Below are positions 43,185 through 51,675 of a DNA stretch of 64,000 bases, one piece after another. A program made the position numbers and the translations under genes. The notes below the pieces were generated by a model, which worked only from the letters and a program-made list of their open reading frames with translations, was not told the origin of the DNA and made no database searches. Location: the NCBI RefSeq assembly GCF_015390235.1, contig NZ_VUOH01000005.1:310001-374000 (forward strand), in the 5' to 3' direction. How positions within the stretch are numbered: the stretch's first letter is position 1; each line of letters opens with the position of its first letter. The stretch comes from Quadrisphaera sp. INWT6. GTDB taxonomy: Bacteria > Actinomycetota > Actinomycetes > Actinomycetales > Quadrisphaeraceae.

Positions 43185-44267
43185 GGTCCGGGCGGGAGCG
43201 GCCCCGGGGCCCTTCTTGAGCGAGATCACCCGCTGCAGCACCACGAAGGCGAGCAGCACGCCGCCGATGGCCACGCGGGTCCACCAGGAGTCGAGGCCCT
43301 CGCGGGCGTTGAGCACCTGGATGAGGCCGTACACGAGGACCCCGGCGCCGGTGCCCAGCACGTAGCCGTAGCCGCCGGTGAGGAGCGTGCCGCCGATGAC
43401 GACGGCGGCGATCGCGTCGAGCTCCATGCCGACGCCGGTGAGGTTGTACCCGGACTTCGTGTAGAAGGCGAAGAGCAGGCCCGCGATGCCGGCGCACGTG
43501 CCGGAGATGACGTAGACGAGCACCCGGGTGCGCTCGGCCCGCAGGCCCATGAGCCCCACCGCGTGGCCGCGGTCGGCGGCGCCCAGGCCGTAGACGGTGC
43601 GCCCGAAGCGGGTGTGGTGGAGCACCAGGTAGGCCACCGCGAGCACGCCGAGGGCGATGAAGATGCTCGCGTTGAGGCGCCAGGAGGTGCGTCCCTCCCC
43701 GAAGCGCAGGCTCCAGGAGGCGATGGCGGAGAAGCCGGGGTCGTCGATGGGCAGCGACCGGGTGCCGATGACGGTGGCGGCGCCCCGGGCGAGGAACAGC
43801 ACGGCGAGGCTCGCGATGAAGGGCTGCACGTCGAAGTGCTGGACCAGGACGCCGATGACCGTGCCGCAGGCGGTCCCGACGAGGACGCCGACCACCAGCA
43901 CCACGGGCGTCGGCCACCCCGCGATCGACAGCTGGGCGACGGTCAGGCCCACCAGGGCCACCACGGCGCCGACGGAGAGGTCGATGCCACCGGCCAGGAC
44001 GACGAAGGTCATCCCCACGGCGAGCACCAGCAGGAACGAGTTGTCGATGAGCAGGTTGGAGATCAGCTTCATGCTGACGAAGTCCTGGCGGGCGGTGCTG
44101 TAGCGCACCTGGCCGACCACGAGCAGCGCCACGAGCGTGGCCAGGGTCCCCGCCACGGGCAGGTAGCGGACGTCGGGCCGCCGCAGCCGCTGCAGCAGCG
44201 AGGGCGACGAGGGGTCCCGGGGTGCCGGGGCGGGGCGGCTGCCCGCGGGGCTGGAGGTCGTGGTCAT
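43182..44267 (-). CDS. CUT2 sugar ABC permease (YjfF-like)
   Basis: A 361-residue ribose/galactofuranose-type permease with 8-10 membrane segments. TFVVLAGGIDLSVGAVVALVGL is the standard CUT2 motif, and the C-terminal GGTLLTGGYGYVLGTGAGVLV resembles YjfF, the second permease of the E. coli ytfQRT-yjfF system. ATG at 44267 overlaps the upstream permease stop (ATGA). It is last gene of the operon. Confidence 0.92.
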   Translation of the reverse strand: MTTTSSPAGSRPAPAPRDPSSPSLLQRLRRPDVRYLPVAGTLATLVALLVVGQVRYSTARQDFVSMKLISNLLIDNSFLLVLAVGMTFVVLAGGIDLSVGAVVALVGLTVAQLSIAGWPTPVVLVVGVLVGTACGTVIGVLVQHFDVQPFIASLAVLFLARGAATVIGTRSLPIDDPGFSAIASWSLRFGEGRTSWRLNASIFIALGVLAVAYLVLHHTRFGRTVYGLGAADRGHAVGLMGLRAERTRVLVYVISGTCAGIAGLLFAFYTKSGYNLTGVGMELDAIAAVVIGGTLLTGGYGYVLGTGAGVLVYGLIQVLNAREGLDSWWTRVAIGGVLLAFVVLQRVISLKKGPGAAPART

Positions 44268-45346
44268 GCGGTCAGCTCCTTCGCCGACGGGTCCTTCGCG
44301 GGCGCCGAGGAGGGCGCCGGCTCCGGGCGGGTGGACCGCCGCCGCTGCACCCAGGAGCGGGCGCGCGGCGAGGCGGCGATGCAGATGGCGATCAGCACGG
44401 CGGCCTTGAACAGGTTGGTCGTGGTCGAGGGCAGCTGGAAGATGATCACCGCCCGCTCGATGGTGGTGAGCAGCAGCGCGCCCACCACCAGGCCCGACAG
44501 GTAGAACCGGCCGCCGTCGAGCTTGGTCCCCCCGAGCACCACCACCACGATGGCGTTGAGCTCGAAGAACAGGCCGATGTTGTTGGCGTCGGCCGCCATC
44601 GTCGGTGCCCCGTAGACGATGCCCGCGAGGGCCGCGAGCACCCCGGCGAGGACGTAGACGGTCCAGGTGGTGCTGCGGGCGCGCACGCCGGAGAGCCGTG
44701 CCGACTCGCGGTTGACGCCGATCGACTCCAGGAGCATGCCGAGGGCCGTGCGCCGCACCACGAGCGCGACGACGACGAAGACGACGGCGCCGATGACCAC
44801 GGCCTGCGGGAGCCCCAGCAGCGACCCCGCTCCCAGGGCCTTGAACGGCGGGCTGGTGACGGTCGTGATCTGGCCCTCGGTGATGAGCATGGCGATGCCG
44901 CGACCGGCCACCATGAGGATCATCGTGGCGATGAAGGGCTGCACCCCGAGCAGCGTGACGAGCATCCCGTTGAAGGCCCCGACCGCGAGGCCCAGCACCA
45001 GGCCCAGCACGACGGCGGTGACCACCGTCGCGGGGTCGCTGGCGTCGGCGGCGCCGTCGAGGTAGGTGAGCGAGACGGCCAGGGAGATCGCCATCACCGC
45101 GCCCACGGACAGGTCGATGCCGCCGGTGGCGATGACCAGGCACATGCCCAGGGCCAGGAGCAGCGGGGTCACGGAGTTGCGCAGCAGGTCGACCGGCTGG
45201 CCGACCAGGGCGCCGTCGCGCACTGAGACGTCGAGGAACCCGGGGCTGGCGACGCTGCACGCCACCAGGAGCACCACCAGGGCGGTGGTCGGCCAGAAGA
45301 GCGCGTGCCCGGTCGCACGGCGGACCGAGGTCTGGACGGCGCTCAC
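44264..45346 (-). CDS. CUT2 sugar ABC permease (YtfT-like)
   Basis: A 360-residue permease. LVIATGGIDLSVGAVMAISLAVS and VQPFIATMILMVAGRGIAMLITEG are CUT2 motifs; VVVVLGGTKLDGGRFYLSG matches YtfT. It pairs with the next permease to form the membrane channel. Its start overlaps the ATPase gene by 4 bp (ATGA). The C-terminal tail is charged and low complexity (RSTRPEPAPSSAPAKDP). Confidence 0.92.
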   Translation of the reverse strand: MSAVQTSVRRATGHALFWPTTALVVLLVACSVASPGFLDVSVRDGALVGQPVDLLRNSVTPLLLALGMCLVIATGGIDLSVGAVMAISLAVSLTYLDGAADASDPATVVTAVVLGLVLGLAVGAFNGMLVTLLGVQPFIATMILMVAGRGIAMLITEGQITTVTSPPFKALGAGSLLGLPQAVVIGAVVFVVVALVVRRTALGMLLESIGVNRESARLSGVRARSTTWTVYVLAGVLAALAGIVYGAPTMAADANNIGLFFELNAIVVVVLGGTKLDGGRFYLSGLVVGALLLTTIERAVIIFQLPSTTTNLFKAAVLIAICIAASPRARSWVQRRRSTRPEPAPSSAPAKDPSAKELTA

Positions 45347-46977
45347 GCCGCTCCCCCCTTCCGGGGCTCGTCAGCGGGGGCGGCCGGGTCGGCGGCCGGG
45401 TCGGCGGCCGGGTCGGCGGCCGGGTCGGCGGCGATGGTCGCCATGACCGTGTCGGTGGTGACGGTCTCGTCGTTGACCAGCTCGGCGACCTTGACGCGGT
45501 CGCGCATGACCACGACCCGCTGGCTCAGGCGCAGCACCTCGTCCATCTCGGAGGAGATGAACAGCACAGCCATCCCGGCCTGCGCGAGCTCGACGACCAG
45601 GCGCTGGATCTCGGCCTTGGCGCCGACGTCGATGCCGCGCGTGGGCTCGTCGAGGATCAGCAGGCGGGGGTCGGTGGCCAGCCAGCGGGCGAGGAGCACC
45701 TTCTGCTGGTTGCCCCCGGAGAGGTTGCGGATCAGGGCGTTCGGGTTCTTGGGGTTGATGTTGAGGGCGACCATGTAGCGGTCGACGACGGCGTCGAGCT
45801 CCTTGGCCGGGACCGGCCGCCAGGCGCCGCGCCGGGCCTGCAGGGCCAGGGCGATGTTCTCCCGGACCGTGAGGTCGCCGACGATGCCCTCCTTCTTGCG
45901 GTCCTCGGTGGAGTAGGCGATGCCCCGCTGGAGCGCCTGGAGGGGGGTGGCCAGGCGCGTAGCGGCGCCGTCGACGTCGAGCTGGCCGGAGTCGGGCCTG
46001 TCGGCCCCGCACAGCAGGCGCGCGGCCTCGGTGCGCCCCGACCCCAGGAGACCGGCGAAGCCGAGGATCTCCCCGCGGTGGACGTCGAGGTCGAACGGCT
46101 CGACCGACCCCTGGCGGCCCAGGCCCCGCGCGCTGACGAGCGGCTGCGCGCCGGCGTCGTGCAGGCCGATGGCGGCGCGGGCGGTCTCCTCGACCCCGGC
46201 CAGCTCCTCACCGGACCTGCCGATCATCAGGGAGATGAGCTCGCGGCGGGGCAGGTCGCGGGTGAGCCGCTCCTCCACGAGCCGGCCGTTGCGCAGCACG
46301 GTCATGCGGTCGGAGATCGCGTAGACCTGGTCCATGAAGTGGGAGACGAACAGCACCGCGACGCCGGAGTCGCGCAGCTGGCGCACCACCCGGAACAGCT
46401 CGGCGACCTCGGCGCGGTCGAGGCTGGAGGTGGGCTCGTCGAGGATCAGCACCTTGGCGTCGACCACCATCGCGCGCGCGATGGCGACGAGCTGCTGGAC
46501 GGCGATGGTGTGGCTCTCCAGGGGAGAGCGCGGGTCGAGGTGGAGGTTGAGGCGGGCCAGGTGCTCGGCGGCGCGACGGCGCGTGGCGCGCCAGTCGACG
46601 AACGGCCCCCGCCGCACCTCGTGGCCCAGCATGACGTTCTCGGCCACCGACAGGTTCGCGCAGAGGTTGACCTCCTGGTAGACGGTGGAGATCCCCGCCC
46701 GCTGCGCGTCGCTGGGGCCGGCGAAGGCCACCTCGCCGCCGTCGACCAGCACCTGGCCGGCATCGATCGCGTAGACGCCGGTGAGGGCCTTGATCAGGGT
46801 GGACTTGCCGGCCCCGTTCTCGCCCATGAGGGCGTGGACCTCGCCCGGGAACAGGCGCAGGGAGACGCCGTCGAGGGCGCGCACCCCCGGGAAGTCGATG
46901 GTGATGCCGCTCATCTGCACGACGGGGCGGTCGGTGGCGGGGCGGTCGGCCCGGGTCTCGGTGGTGGAGGTGCTCAT
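45343..46977 (-). CDS. CUT2 sugar ABC transporter ATP-binding protein (two NBDs)
   Basis: A 544-residue tandem ATPase of the RbsA/YtfR class. The first NBD has Walker A GENGAGKSTLIKALTG and Walker B VLILDEPTSSLD; the second has the usual degenerate GLLGSGRTEAARLLCG, the signature LSGGNQQKVLLARWL and LLILDEPTRGID. It energises uptake of an unphosphorylated sugar. The C-terminus ends in a DPAA repeat encoded by about four copies of a 12-bp unit. It is separated from the binding-protein gene by an 88-bp gap with a strong hairpin. Confidence 0.94.
   Translation of the reverse strand: MSTSTTETRADRPATDRPVVQMSGITIDFPGVRALDGVSLRLFPGEVHALMGENGAGKSTLIKALTGVYAIDAGQVLVDGGEVAFAGPSDAQRAGISTVYQEVNLCANLSVAENVMLGHEVRRGPFVDWRATRRRAAEHLARLNLHLDPRSPLESHTIAVQQLVAIARAMVVDAKVLILDEPTSSLDRAEVAELFRVVRQLRDSGVAVLFVSHFMDQVYAISDRMTVLRNGRLVEERLTRDLPRRELISLMIGRSGEELAGVEETARAAIGLHDAGAQPLVSARGLGRQGSVEPFDLDVHRGEILGFAGLLGSGRTEAARLLCGADRPDSGQLDVDGAATRLATPLQALQRGIAYSTEDRKKEGIVGDLTVRENIALALQARRGAWRPVPAKELDAVVDRYMVALNINPKNPNALIRNLSGGNQQKVLLARWLATDPRLLILDEPTRGIDVGAKAEIQRLVVELAQAGMAVLFISSEMDEVLRLSQRVVVMRDRVKVAELVNDETVTTDTVMATIAADPAADPAADPAADPAAPADEPRKGGAA
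45385..45432. repeat. 12-bp in-frame tandem repeat in the ATPase 3' end
   Basis: GGCCGGGTCGGC-type units repeat about four times on the plus strand and encode the (DPAA)n tail of the sugar ATPase. Copy number could vary without breaking the frame. Confidence 0.85.
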
Positions 46978-47001
46978 GCGCTGGTCGGGCCTTCCGTGGG
47001 G

Positions 47002-47040
47002 TGCCGGGGGCGGCGCCGTCGAGCGGCGCCGCCCCCGGCA
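47002..47040 (-). terminator. Strong hairpin between binding-protein and ATPase genes
   Basis: Perfect 17-bp GC arms (47002-47018 and 47024-47040) surround a TCGAG loop. It lies 26 nt after the binding-protein stop and 25 nt before the ATPase start. In sugar importers such hairpins protect the upstream mRNA and reduce read-through, so binding protein exceeds ATPase. Confidence 0.75.
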
Positions 47041-47065
47041 GGACGGGGTGGGTGGAGTCCGCCCG

Positions 47066-48049
47066 TCAGTAGGGGCGGGCGTCGACCTCGGCCTGGGTGA
47101 TCGTCTGGTCGAAGGCGGTCTCCTCGACCACGGTCTCCTTCGGGACGTCCTCCCCGTCGTGGACCTTCTTGATGAGCTCGGCGAGCTGGTCGCCGAAGGC
47201 CGGGTTGCACTCGACGACGTAGTTGAACTTCTTGTCGACGAGGGCCTGCAGGCCGTCGCGGACGGCGTCGACGGAGACGATCTGGATGTCGGTGCCGGGC
47301 TTCTTGCCGGCCGCCTCGATCGCCTCGACGGCGCCCAGGCCCATGTCGTCGTTGTGCGTGAAGATCATGGTCATGTCGGGGTAGGCCTGCAGCGCGGCCT
47401 CGGTGGCCGTGCGGCCCTCGGCGCGGGTGAAGTTGCCGCTGGCCTTGCCGATGACCTGGCTGCCGACGACGCCGTCGAAGCCCTCCTCGCGGTCGACCTG
47501 GGCGCCGGATCCGAGGGTGCCCTGCAGCTCGAAGATCTTGGCGTCCGGAGCGTTCTCCTCCACCCAGTCGCCGGCCTTGGTGCCCTCGGCCTTGAAGTCG
47601 GAGCCGATGTGGGTGACGTACGGGTCCTCGACGGTGGTGTCGACGGTCCGGTCGACCAGCACGACGGGGATGCCCGCGTCCTTGATCTCCTGGAGCACGT
47701 CGTCCCAGCCGGTCTCGACGACCGGGGAGAACGCGATGACGTCGACGTCCTGGGCGACGAAGTCGCGCAGGGCCTTGATCTGGTTCTCCTGCTTCTGCTG
47801 GGCGTCGACGAAGGTCAGGTCGAAGCCGTTGTCGGCGGTGAGGTTCTGCTGCACCGACTCGGTGTTGGCCGTGCGCCAGCCGCTCTCGGCCCCGAGCTGG
47901 GAGTAGCCGACCCGGATCGCGCCGTCGCCGCCGTCGCCGCCGGAGCCGGCCTGGGCGGTGTCGCCGCCACCGCCGCAGGCGGCGAGCGACAGGGCCAGGC
48001 CCGTGCTCGCGACGATCGACAGGAAGGTGCGCCTCTTCGCGTGGAACAC
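47066..48049 (-). CDS. CUT2 sugar-binding lipoprotein (YtfQ-like)
   Basis: A 327-residue extracytoplasmic binding protein. The signal peptide RRTFLSIVASTGLALSLAAC ends at a lipobox Cys, so it is lipid-anchored outside the membrane. The mature part starts after a Gly-rich linker with IRVGYSQLGAESGWRTANTES, and KEGTKAGDWVEE-like and NPAFGDQLAELIK segments fit the galactofuranose-binding YtfQ group. GTG start with GAGGAGGAG upstream. It is first gene of the importer operon, downstream of the LacI gene and operator. The sugar bound is a best guess. Confidence 0.92.
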   Translation of the reverse strand: MFHAKRRTFLSIVASTGLALSLAACGGGGDTAQAGSGGDGGDGAIRVGYSQLGAESGWRTANTESVQQNLTADNGFDLTFVDAQQKQENQIKALRDFVAQDVDVIAFSPVVETGWDDVLQEIKDAGIPVVLVDRTVDTTVEDPYVTHIGSDFKAEGTKAGDWVEENAPDAKIFELQGTLGSGAQVDREEGFDGVVGSQVIGKASGNFTRAEGRTATEAALQAYPDMTMIFTHNDDMGLGAVEAIEAAGKKPGTDIQIVSVDAVRDGLQALVDKKFNYVVECNPAFGDQLAELIKKVHDGEDVPKETVVEETAFDQTITQAEVDARPY

Positions 48050-48137
48050 TTGGTCTCCTCCTCGAGATGTGACCGGTGCTCGCCGCTCGAGCTGACAGGC
48101 GCGGGTGCGGCGAGTGCTGGAGATCGGCGGAGCGGCT

Positions 48138-48161
48138 CGCGGGGCGTTGCAGCGCCCCGCG
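48138..48161 (-). promoter_or_regulatory. GC-rich hairpin in the importer 5' leader
   Basis: CGCGGGGCG (48138-48146) and CGCCCCGCG (48153-48161) form a 9-bp stem over a 6-nt loop, about 90 nt upstream of the binding-protein start. If transcription starts near the operator, this hairpin lies in the long leader and may stabilise or control it. Confidence 0.45.
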
Positions 48162-48258
48162 GGCCAGCCACCTCGACGGCGAGGGGGCCGGTGCTCCGCG
48201 TGCTGAGCCTTGAGGGGCCCTTATCCTGGGAAGCTCCTGCGCTTCCGGGTGGGCAAGA

Positions 48259-48274
48259 GTGTGAGCGCTCACAC
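48259..48274. promoter_or_regulatory. LacI operator upstream of the sugar importer
   Basis: GTGTGAGCGCTCACAC is a perfect 16-bp palindrome of the LacI type. It lies between the regulator stop and the importer operon, about 210 bp before the binding-protein start. A related, imperfect site overlaps the regulator's own start codon (49370-49383), so both probably bind the regulator at 48298-49383. Confidence 0.85.
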
Positions 48275-48288
48275 AGAGGTCGTGCAAC

Positions 48289-48308
48289 CCCCTTCGGTCA
48301 CGAAGGGG
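48289..48308 (-). terminator. Hairpin at the lacI stop
   Basis: CCCCTTCG (48289-48296) and CGAAGGGG (48301-48308) pair around GTCA and overlap the regulator stop codon at 48298-48300. It is a probable terminator separating the regulator from the importer operon. Confidence 0.6.
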
Positions 48309-49383
48309 TAACGGTCTCGACCCGTGGAACAGCGGTGCTCGCGCGCTGGACCAGCTCCGCCGGCAGCTGCACCGACCCGGCCGCCGTAGCACCGTCCGCC
48401 CGCTCGCCGACCCCCGCGCCCGCGCCCCGGGCCTCCACCAGGCCCAGCACCACCTCGAGCGCGGTGCGCCCCAGCGCGGCGAACTCCTGGCGCACGGTGG
48501 TCAGGGGCGGCAGGAAGTGCGCGGACTCGGGGGTGTCGTCGAAGCCCACCACGCTGACGTCCTGGGGCACCCGCAGGCCCCGCTCCGCCAGCGCTCGCAC
48601 CACCCCGAGCGCCTGCGGGTCGTTCGCGGCGAAGACGGCCGTCGCCTCGGGGATGCGCGCCAGCACCTGTCCCGCGCGGTACCCGGAGCCGGCGGTCCAG
48701 TCGCCGTCCAGCGCGGGGGGCACCTCGCGCCCGGCGGCCTCGAGGGCGGCCCGCCACCCCCGCTCGCGCGCGGCGGCGTCGTGCCAGGCCAGGGGGCCGC
48801 GCACGTGCCACACCGTGCGGTGGCCGAGCCCCAGGAGGTGCTCGGTGGCCAGGCGCGCCCCGGCCTCCTGGTCGACCGAGACGTCGACGACGCCCCCTCC
48901 GGCGGCCCCGTCGACCGAGACGAGCGGGACCCCGAGCCGAGCACCGGACAGCGCCGACAGCACCGGGGTCACCGGCGCCACCACCACGACCCCGACGACG
49001 AGCTGGTCGACCAGGCGCGCCAGCCCGCCCTCCACCGAGGCCCTGTCGAGCTCGACGACGTGCTCGACCGCCAGGTGCACGCCGGCCTGCGCGGCCGCGA
49101 GCCCCAGCGCGGCCGTCATCGAGGCCGGGCCGTAGAGGGCCGAGCTGGGCGAGAGCACCCCGACGACCCCGGCGCGCCCGGTGGCCAGCGCGCGGGCGGC
49201 GGGGTTGCGGCGGTACCCGAGGTCCGAGATGGCCGCGAGCACCCGCTGGCGCGTGCCGTCGGCCACGCGCGGGGCGCCGTTGAGCACCCGGGAGACGGTC
49301 TGGATGGAGACGCCGGACCGCGCGGCGACGTCGGTGATGGAGGGGGCCCGCGGCGTCGACGGCGGCCCGGTGAGAGCGCTCAC
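48298..49383 (-). CDS. LacI-family regulator of the sugar importer
   Basis: A 361-residue LacI regulator. The HTH reads ITDVAARSGVSIQTVSRVLNG, followed by the hinge YRRNPAARALATG and a sugar-binding core ending SVVGFDDTPESAHFLPPLTTVRQE. GTG at 49383 is chosen because CACACT lies 6 nt upstream (leaderless). The first 14 nt of the message, GTGAGCGCTCTCAC, are themselves an operator-like inverted repeat, suggesting autorepression at the start site. It is adjacent to the CUT2 importer it most likely controls. Confidence 0.93.
   Translation of the reverse strand: MSALTGPPSTPRAPSITDVAARSGVSIQTVSRVLNGAPRVADGTRQRVLAAISDLGYRRNPAARALATGRAGVVGVLSPSSALYGPASMTAALGLAAAQAGVHLAVEHVVELDRASVEGGLARLVDQLVVGVVVVAPVTPVLSALSGARLGVPLVSVDGAAGGGVVDVSVDQEAGARLATEHLLGLGHRTVWHVRGPLAWHDAAARERGWRAALEAAGREVPPALDGDWTAGSGYRAGQVLARIPEATAVFAANDPQALGVVRALAERGLRVPQDVSVVGFDDTPESAHFLPPLTTVRQEFAALGRTALEVVLGLVEARGAGAGVGERADGATAAGSVQLPAELVQRASTAVPRVETVTPS
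49370..49383 (-). promoter_or_regulatory. Operator-like site overlapping the lacI start codon
   Basis: GTGAGCGCTCTCAC begins at the GTG start itself. It shares the GAGCGCTC core with the perfect operator at 48259-48274 but is asymmetric. Placed at +1 of a leaderless transcript, it fits tight autoregulation. Confidence 0.6.
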
Positions 49384-49499
49384 GCAGGCAGTGTGGGTGG
49401 TGGCCGGCGCTGCGCACCAGGCCCCCGCCACCCCCGGTCGGCAGACGGGGGGCGGCGGAGGCCGCTCACGAGGCGGCTCGCGAGGCGGTCAGAGCGGGG

Positions 49500-50630
49500 T
49501 CAGGGGTGCAGCACGACCTTGGTCCAGCCGTCCTCGCGGGCGTCGAAGTGCTGGTAGCCCTCGACGGCCTGGGCCAGGTCGAGCTCGTGGCTGACGATGA
49601 AGCCCGGCTCCGCCCTCCCCTGGGTGATCAGGTCGCGCAGCTGGCGGTTGTACCGCTTCACGTCGGCCTGGCCGGTGCCCATCGACTGGCCCTTGGTGAA
49701 GAACTCGCCGAACGGGAACGCCAGGCGCCCCTCCTGCATGAGCTCGTCGGGCCCGTTCGGGTCCTGGGGCGGGAAGACGCCCACCACGCCGATGCCGCCG
49801 GTCGCGCGTACCACCTTCACGAGGGTGTCGAGGGTGCCCGCGGGGTGCTCCTCGCCGGAGTGGTCGTGCGCCTGCCAGCCCACGGCCTCCACGCCGCGGT
49901 CGACGCCCACGCCGCCGGTGGCCTCCATGACCTGCTCGACCGGGTCGCCCTTGCTGAAGTCGACGGGCGTCGCACCGGCCCTCTCCGCCAGGGCGAGGCG
50001 GTCGGGGTGCTGGTCGACGACGTACACCTGGTCGGCGCCCTGGATCCGCGCCGACAACGCGGCCATCAGCCCCACCGGGCCGGCGCCCATGACCACGACC
50101 GACTCCCCGGGCTCCAGGCCGGCCAGCCGGGTGCCGTGCCAGCCGGTGGGGAAGATGTCGGACAGCATCGTGTAGTCGAGCTCGTGCTCGGTCCCGCCGG
50201 GCAGCCGGAGCGCGTTGAAGTCGGCGAAGGGCACGCGCAGGTACTCGGCCTGGCCGCCCTGGTAGGGGCCCATGTCGGCGTACCCGAAGGCACCGCCGGC
50301 CATCCCGGGGTTGACCTCCAGGCAGAACGCCGTCTTCCCGCGGCCGCAGTTGCGGCAGTGCCCGCAGGCGATGTTGAAGGGCAGGGAGACGCGGTCGCCC
50401 TTCTTCAGGCGGGTGACGCCGGAACCGACCTCCTCGACGGTCCCCATGTTCTCGTGGCCCAGGGTCTTGCCCTGCTCCACGTCGGTGCGCCCCTCGTACA
50501 TGTGCAGGTCCGACCCGCAGATGTTGGTCGAGGTGATCTTGACGATGACGTCGGTCGGCGCCTCGATGCGGGCGTCGGGGACGTCCGTGACCGAGACGTC
50601 GCGCGGGCCGTTGTAGACGAGTGCCTTCAT
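49500..50630 (-). CDS. Zinc alcohol dehydrogenase, glutathione-independent formaldehyde dehydrogenase-like
   Basis: A 376-residue zinc MDR enzyme. ICGSDLHMYEGR with GHENMG gives the catalytic zinc ligands; CGHCRNCGRGKTAFC supplies the four structural-zinc cysteines; VVVMGAGPVGLMAALSARIQGA is the NAD-binding loop. The segments DIFPTGWHGTRLAGLEPG and VEAVGWQAHDH match the FdhA (formaldehyde dismutase/dehydrogenase) branch. ATG start. It lies 40 nt downstream of oleD on the same strand and could be read through from the ole operon, but a functional link is not evident. Confidence 0.92.
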   Translation of the reverse strand: MKALVYNGPRDVSVTDVPDARIEAPTDVIVKITSTNICGSDLHMYEGRTDVEQGKTLGHENMGTVEEVGSGVTRLKKGDRVSLPFNIACGHCRNCGRGKTAFCLEVNPGMAGGAFGYADMGPYQGGQAEYLRVPFADFNALRLPGGTEHELDYTMLSDIFPTGWHGTRLAGLEPGESVVVMGAGPVGLMAALSARIQGADQVYVVDQHPDRLALAERAGATPVDFSKGDPVEQVMEATGGVGVDRGVEAVGWQAHDHSGEEHPAGTLDTLVKVVRATGGIGVVGVFPPQDPNGPDELMQEGRLAFPFGEFFTKGQSMGTGQADVKRYNRQLRDLITQGRAEPGFIVSHELDLAQAVEGYQHFDAREDGWTKVVLHP

Positions 50631-50670
50631 GGGGCACCCGTACCCGTGCCGGTGGACGGCAACCTGTGGA

Positions 50671-51675
50671 TCAGCGGTCGGGGTGCTCCGCGTACCAGGC
50701 GGCGACGCGGCGGAAGCCCTCGTCGAGCTCGACCTGCGGGGCCCACTGCAGCACCCGCTGCGTCTCGCGCTGGTCGAACCAGTGGGCGGTGCCCAGCTGC
50801 TCGGCCAGGAAGCTCGTCAGGGGCGGCTCCTCTGCCCCGAGGGGGTGCCCGGCGGCGCGCAGGCCCTTCCAGACGGCCTCCACGGCGTGCCCGGCGGCGC
50901 TGGCCGCGCGGGTGGGGATCCGCCGGGTGGGCACCGGGGCGCCTCCGGCGACGGCCATCTTGGCCAGCAGCTCGCCCACGGTGCGGGGCTGGGCGCTGGA
51001 GATGACGAAGGCGCGCCCGTGCGCGTCGTCGTCACCGGCGTGGTCGAGGGCGGCGACGACGGCGGCGGCGGCGTCGTCCATGTACGTGGTGTCGATGAGG
51101 GCGGTCCCGTCGCCGATGACCACCATGCGGCCCACGCGGGCGCGCTCGACCACGCGGCCGACCAGCTGGGTGTCCCCGGGGCCCCACACGACGTGCGGGC
51201 GCACGGCCACGACGGCGAAGCCGGGGGCGTCGGCGGCCAGGGCGAGCAGCTCGGCCGCCGCCTTCGTGCGCGCGTACGGGCCGCGTGCGTGCTCGGGGTC
51301 GGCGGTACCGGCGCCCTCGCCCACCAGCGAGGTGCCCACGTGCGCGACCGACGGCGAGGAGACCTGGACGTAGCGAGCGGCCCCGGCCTCGCGGGCGCCG
51401 GCCAGCAGCGCGCGGGTGCCCTCGACGTTGACGGCCCGGTACTCCTCCTCCGGCCCGGTCAGCGCCACCTTGGCGGCGAGGTGCACCACGGCGTCGACGC
51501 CCTCGCAGGCCCGGCGCAGCGCGGCCGGGTCGGACATGTCGCCCTGCACGTCGCGGGCGCCGGCGACGCCGCTGGGGCGCCGCTGGAAGGTGATGACCTC
51601 GTCACCGCGGGCGACCAGCGCCGCCGCGGTGGTGGAGCCCAGGAGCCCGCTGGCTCCGGTGACCAGGACCTTCAC
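50671..51675 (-). CDS. oleD: OleD-like NAD(P)-dependent 2-alkyl-3-ketoacid reductase
   Basis: A 334-residue extended short-chain dehydrogenase/reductase. VTGASGLLGSTTAAALVARG is the nucleotide-binding loop, and YARTKAAAE holds the catalytic Tyr-x-x-x-Lys. In long-chain olefin synthesis OleD reduces the 2-alkyl-3-keto acid made by OleA to the beta-hydroxy acid. The name rests on position: its GTG overlaps the stop of the OleBC gene (GTGA), and oleA lies next upstream. The sequence alone fits the 3-beta-HSD/epimerase branch. Confidence 0.9.
   Translation of the reverse strand: MKVLVTGASGLLGSTTAAALVARGDEVITFQRRPSGVAGARDVQGDMSDPAALRRACEGVDAVVHLAAKVALTGPEEEYRAVNVEGTRALLAGAREAGAARYVQVSSPSVAHVGTSLVGEGAGTADPEHARGPYARTKAAAELLALAADAPGFAVVAVRPHVVWGPGDTQLVGRVVERARVGRMVVIGDGTALIDTTYMDDAAAAVVAALDHAGDDDAHGRAFVISSAQPRTVGELLAKMAVAGGAPVPTRRIPTRAASAAGHAVEAVWKGLRAAGHPLGAEEPPLTSFLAEQLGTAHWFDQRETQRVLQWAPQVELDEGFRRVAAWYAEHPDR

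Noticed and set aside
45385..45432. Possible CRISPR-like or non-coding repeat array
   Set aside because: Units are contiguous 12-mers without spacers, are in frame, and encode the DPAA tail of the ATPase.
48050..48258. Riboswitch in the long leader of the sugar importer
   Set aside because: Only one simple hairpin and no conserved aptamer-like architecture is visible, and control by the adjacent LacI operators explains the regulation.
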